A DNA stretch of 64,000 nt from NCBI GenBank assembly GCA_021324455.1, contig JAJPJA010000074.1, positions 1 to 64,000 on the forward strand, given 5' to 3'. Position 1 is the first letter of the stretch; every line of letters begins with the position of its first letter. Positions 62,932 to 64,000 of this stretch are shown here, piece after piece. A program made the position numbers and the translations under genes. The stretch is from Pseudomonadota bacterium. Its GTDB lineage: Bacteria > Desulfobacterota > Binatia > Binatales > Binataceae. The notes beneath the pieces were generated by a model that was given only the letters and a program-made list of their open reading frames with translations, searched no databases and was not told the origin of the DNA.

Positions 62932-64000
62932 ATGAATATAAATGTTGAAAGCTCATCGCCCCTGCGCCGCAAGATTACCATCGAACTCGACCAGGACGAG
63001 ATCGGACAGGAACTGGACCGTTCATATTCGCAGCTCAAACGCTCGGTGCATCTGAAGGGATTCCGCCCCGGCCGCGCCCCCCGCCAGCTCCTGGAGCGGA
63101 TGTTCGGCGACCAGGTCCGCGGCGAAGTCATCCAGAAGCTGATCAAGGAGTCGACCGAAAAGGCGCTCAGCGAAAACAATCTGACCCCGGTCGCGGAGCC
63201 GGAAATCGTCACCGAAGAAACCGACCTCAACAAGACCCTGCGATTCGCCGCCGTATTCGACATCAAACCGGAAATCACGGTCAGGGACTACGAGCATCTC
63301 AAGGTCCCGCGCGAGGAGGTTTCGGTCAGCGAAGAACAGGTTGACCAAGCGTTGGAACGGCTGCGCCAGCGGATGGCTCCGTTGAAGAAGGTCGAAGACC
63401 GCACGCGGGTGGAACCCGGCGATTTCGCTATCGTCGACCTCGACGCGTCGGCCGGCGGCCAGCCGATCGAAGGCAGCAGGATCGAACACCGTCTGCTTGA
63501 AATCTCCGACAAATCGATCGCGCACGGCTTGCACGAAATCCTGACCGGCGCGGAAGTTGGCGTCGAGGGTACCAGCCGCCGCAGCTACCCGGACGATTAT
63601 TCGGAAAAGGATCTGGCCGGCAAGGACGTCGAATGGCGCTACAAGGTGACGGAGATTTTCCGCCGCGAGCTGCCCCCGCTCGACGACGAATTCGCCAAGG
63701 ATCAGGGCGAGTTCCAGAGTTTGGCGGAGCTGCGCGATAACCTGCGCGAAAATCTGCTGGCGCAGGCCCGCCACGAAGCCCGGTCCAAGGTCCGCCAGGG
63801 GCTGCTCGAGATCGTGCTGGAACGCAATCCGGTCGAGTTGCCGCAGTCGCTGGTCGATCGCGAGATCCATCAGCTCGAGTCCGAATTCGCCTCCGCCCTG
63901 CAGTCGGGCGGGATGCCCGCGCAGCAGGCGATGGAAGAGGCGCACAAGCATCACGACGACTTCAGGCCGCGCGCCGAGAAACGCGCCCACAGCGCGCTCA
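62932..64000 (+). CDS. tig: Trigger factor, partial (continues beyond window); absent from the supplied ORF track because no stop is reached
   Basis: Own translation: MNINVESSSPLRRKITIELDQDEIGQELDRSYSQLKRSVHLKGFRPGRAPRQLLERMFGDQVRGEVIQKLIKESTEKALSENNLTPVAEPEI... Confidence 0.94.
   Translation, partial: MNINVESSSPLRRKITIELDQDEIGQELDRSYSQLKRSVHLKGFRPGRAPRQLLERMFGDQVRGEVIQKLIKESTEKALSENNLTPVAEPEIVTEETDLNKTLRFAAVFDIKPEITVRDYEHLKVPREEVSVSEEQVDQALERLRQRMAPLKKVEDRTRVEPGDFAIVDLDASAGGQPIEGSRIEHRLLEISDKSIAHGLHEILTGAEVGVEGTSRRSYPDDYSEKDLAGKDVEWRYKVTEIFRRELPPLDDEFAKDQGEFQSLAELRDNLRENLLAQARHEARSKVRQGLLEIVLERNPVELPQSLVDREIHQLESEFASALQSGGMPAQQAMEEAHKHHDDFRPRAEKRAHSAL

Noticed and set aside
1-64000. Defence island, prophage, integrative element or secondary-metabolite cluster
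   Set aside because: No integrase, transposase, restriction, toxin-antitoxin, phage structural, PKS or NRPS signatures found on either strand

Overview
This is a high-GC bacterial chromosomal window, densely packed with genes on both strands. I support about 54 protein-coding genes, 2 tRNAs (Leu-UAG, Glu-UUC) and 4 convincing intrinsic terminators. I see no rRNA, CRISPR array, transposase, integrase, prophage or recognisable defence island.

The content is mostly lipid, steroid-like and xenobiotic catabolism. It includes 4 acyl-CoA dehydrogenases, 3 LLM/F420-type oxidoreductases, a KstD-like FAD dehydrogenase, a DUF35 OB-fold + thiolase pair, a MetE-C-like methyltransferase, a Mo-hydroxylase large subunit, a dienelactone hydrolase-NTF2 fusion, enoyl-CoA hydratase, SDR, VOC and ABM proteins. 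Secreted carbohydrate-active or repeat proteins are interspersed: GH17, a putative clan GH-A protein, an acetylesterase, an SGNH hydrolase and a 7-repeat Kelch protein with Thr-Pro linkers. Housekeeping genes include hemB, hppA, tig (running off the right edge), a bactofilin and two ABC exporter systems. The gene mix resembles uncultured Binatota/Desulfobacterota-like genomes; this is inference only.

No clear-cut new defence or mobile system was found. The leads most worth following are:
(1) a compact DUF1232 - UPF0182 - soluble histidine kinase - LuxR-type regulator operon;
(2) a near-perfect 24-bp palindrome in a divergent promoter (5121-5144);
(3) a large hairpin after the Mo-hydroxylase gene whose loop shares a 12-mer with a tandem repeat at the left edge;
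(4) mutually exclusive hairpins upstream of a glycosyltransferase/debranching-enzyme pair;
(5) a terminator whose loop is complementary to the preceding stop-codon region;
(6) a sugar-binding lipoprotein whose signal peptide lies upstream of any canonical start codon.

Many long ORFs in the supplied track are antisense or alternate-frame shadows caused by high GC.
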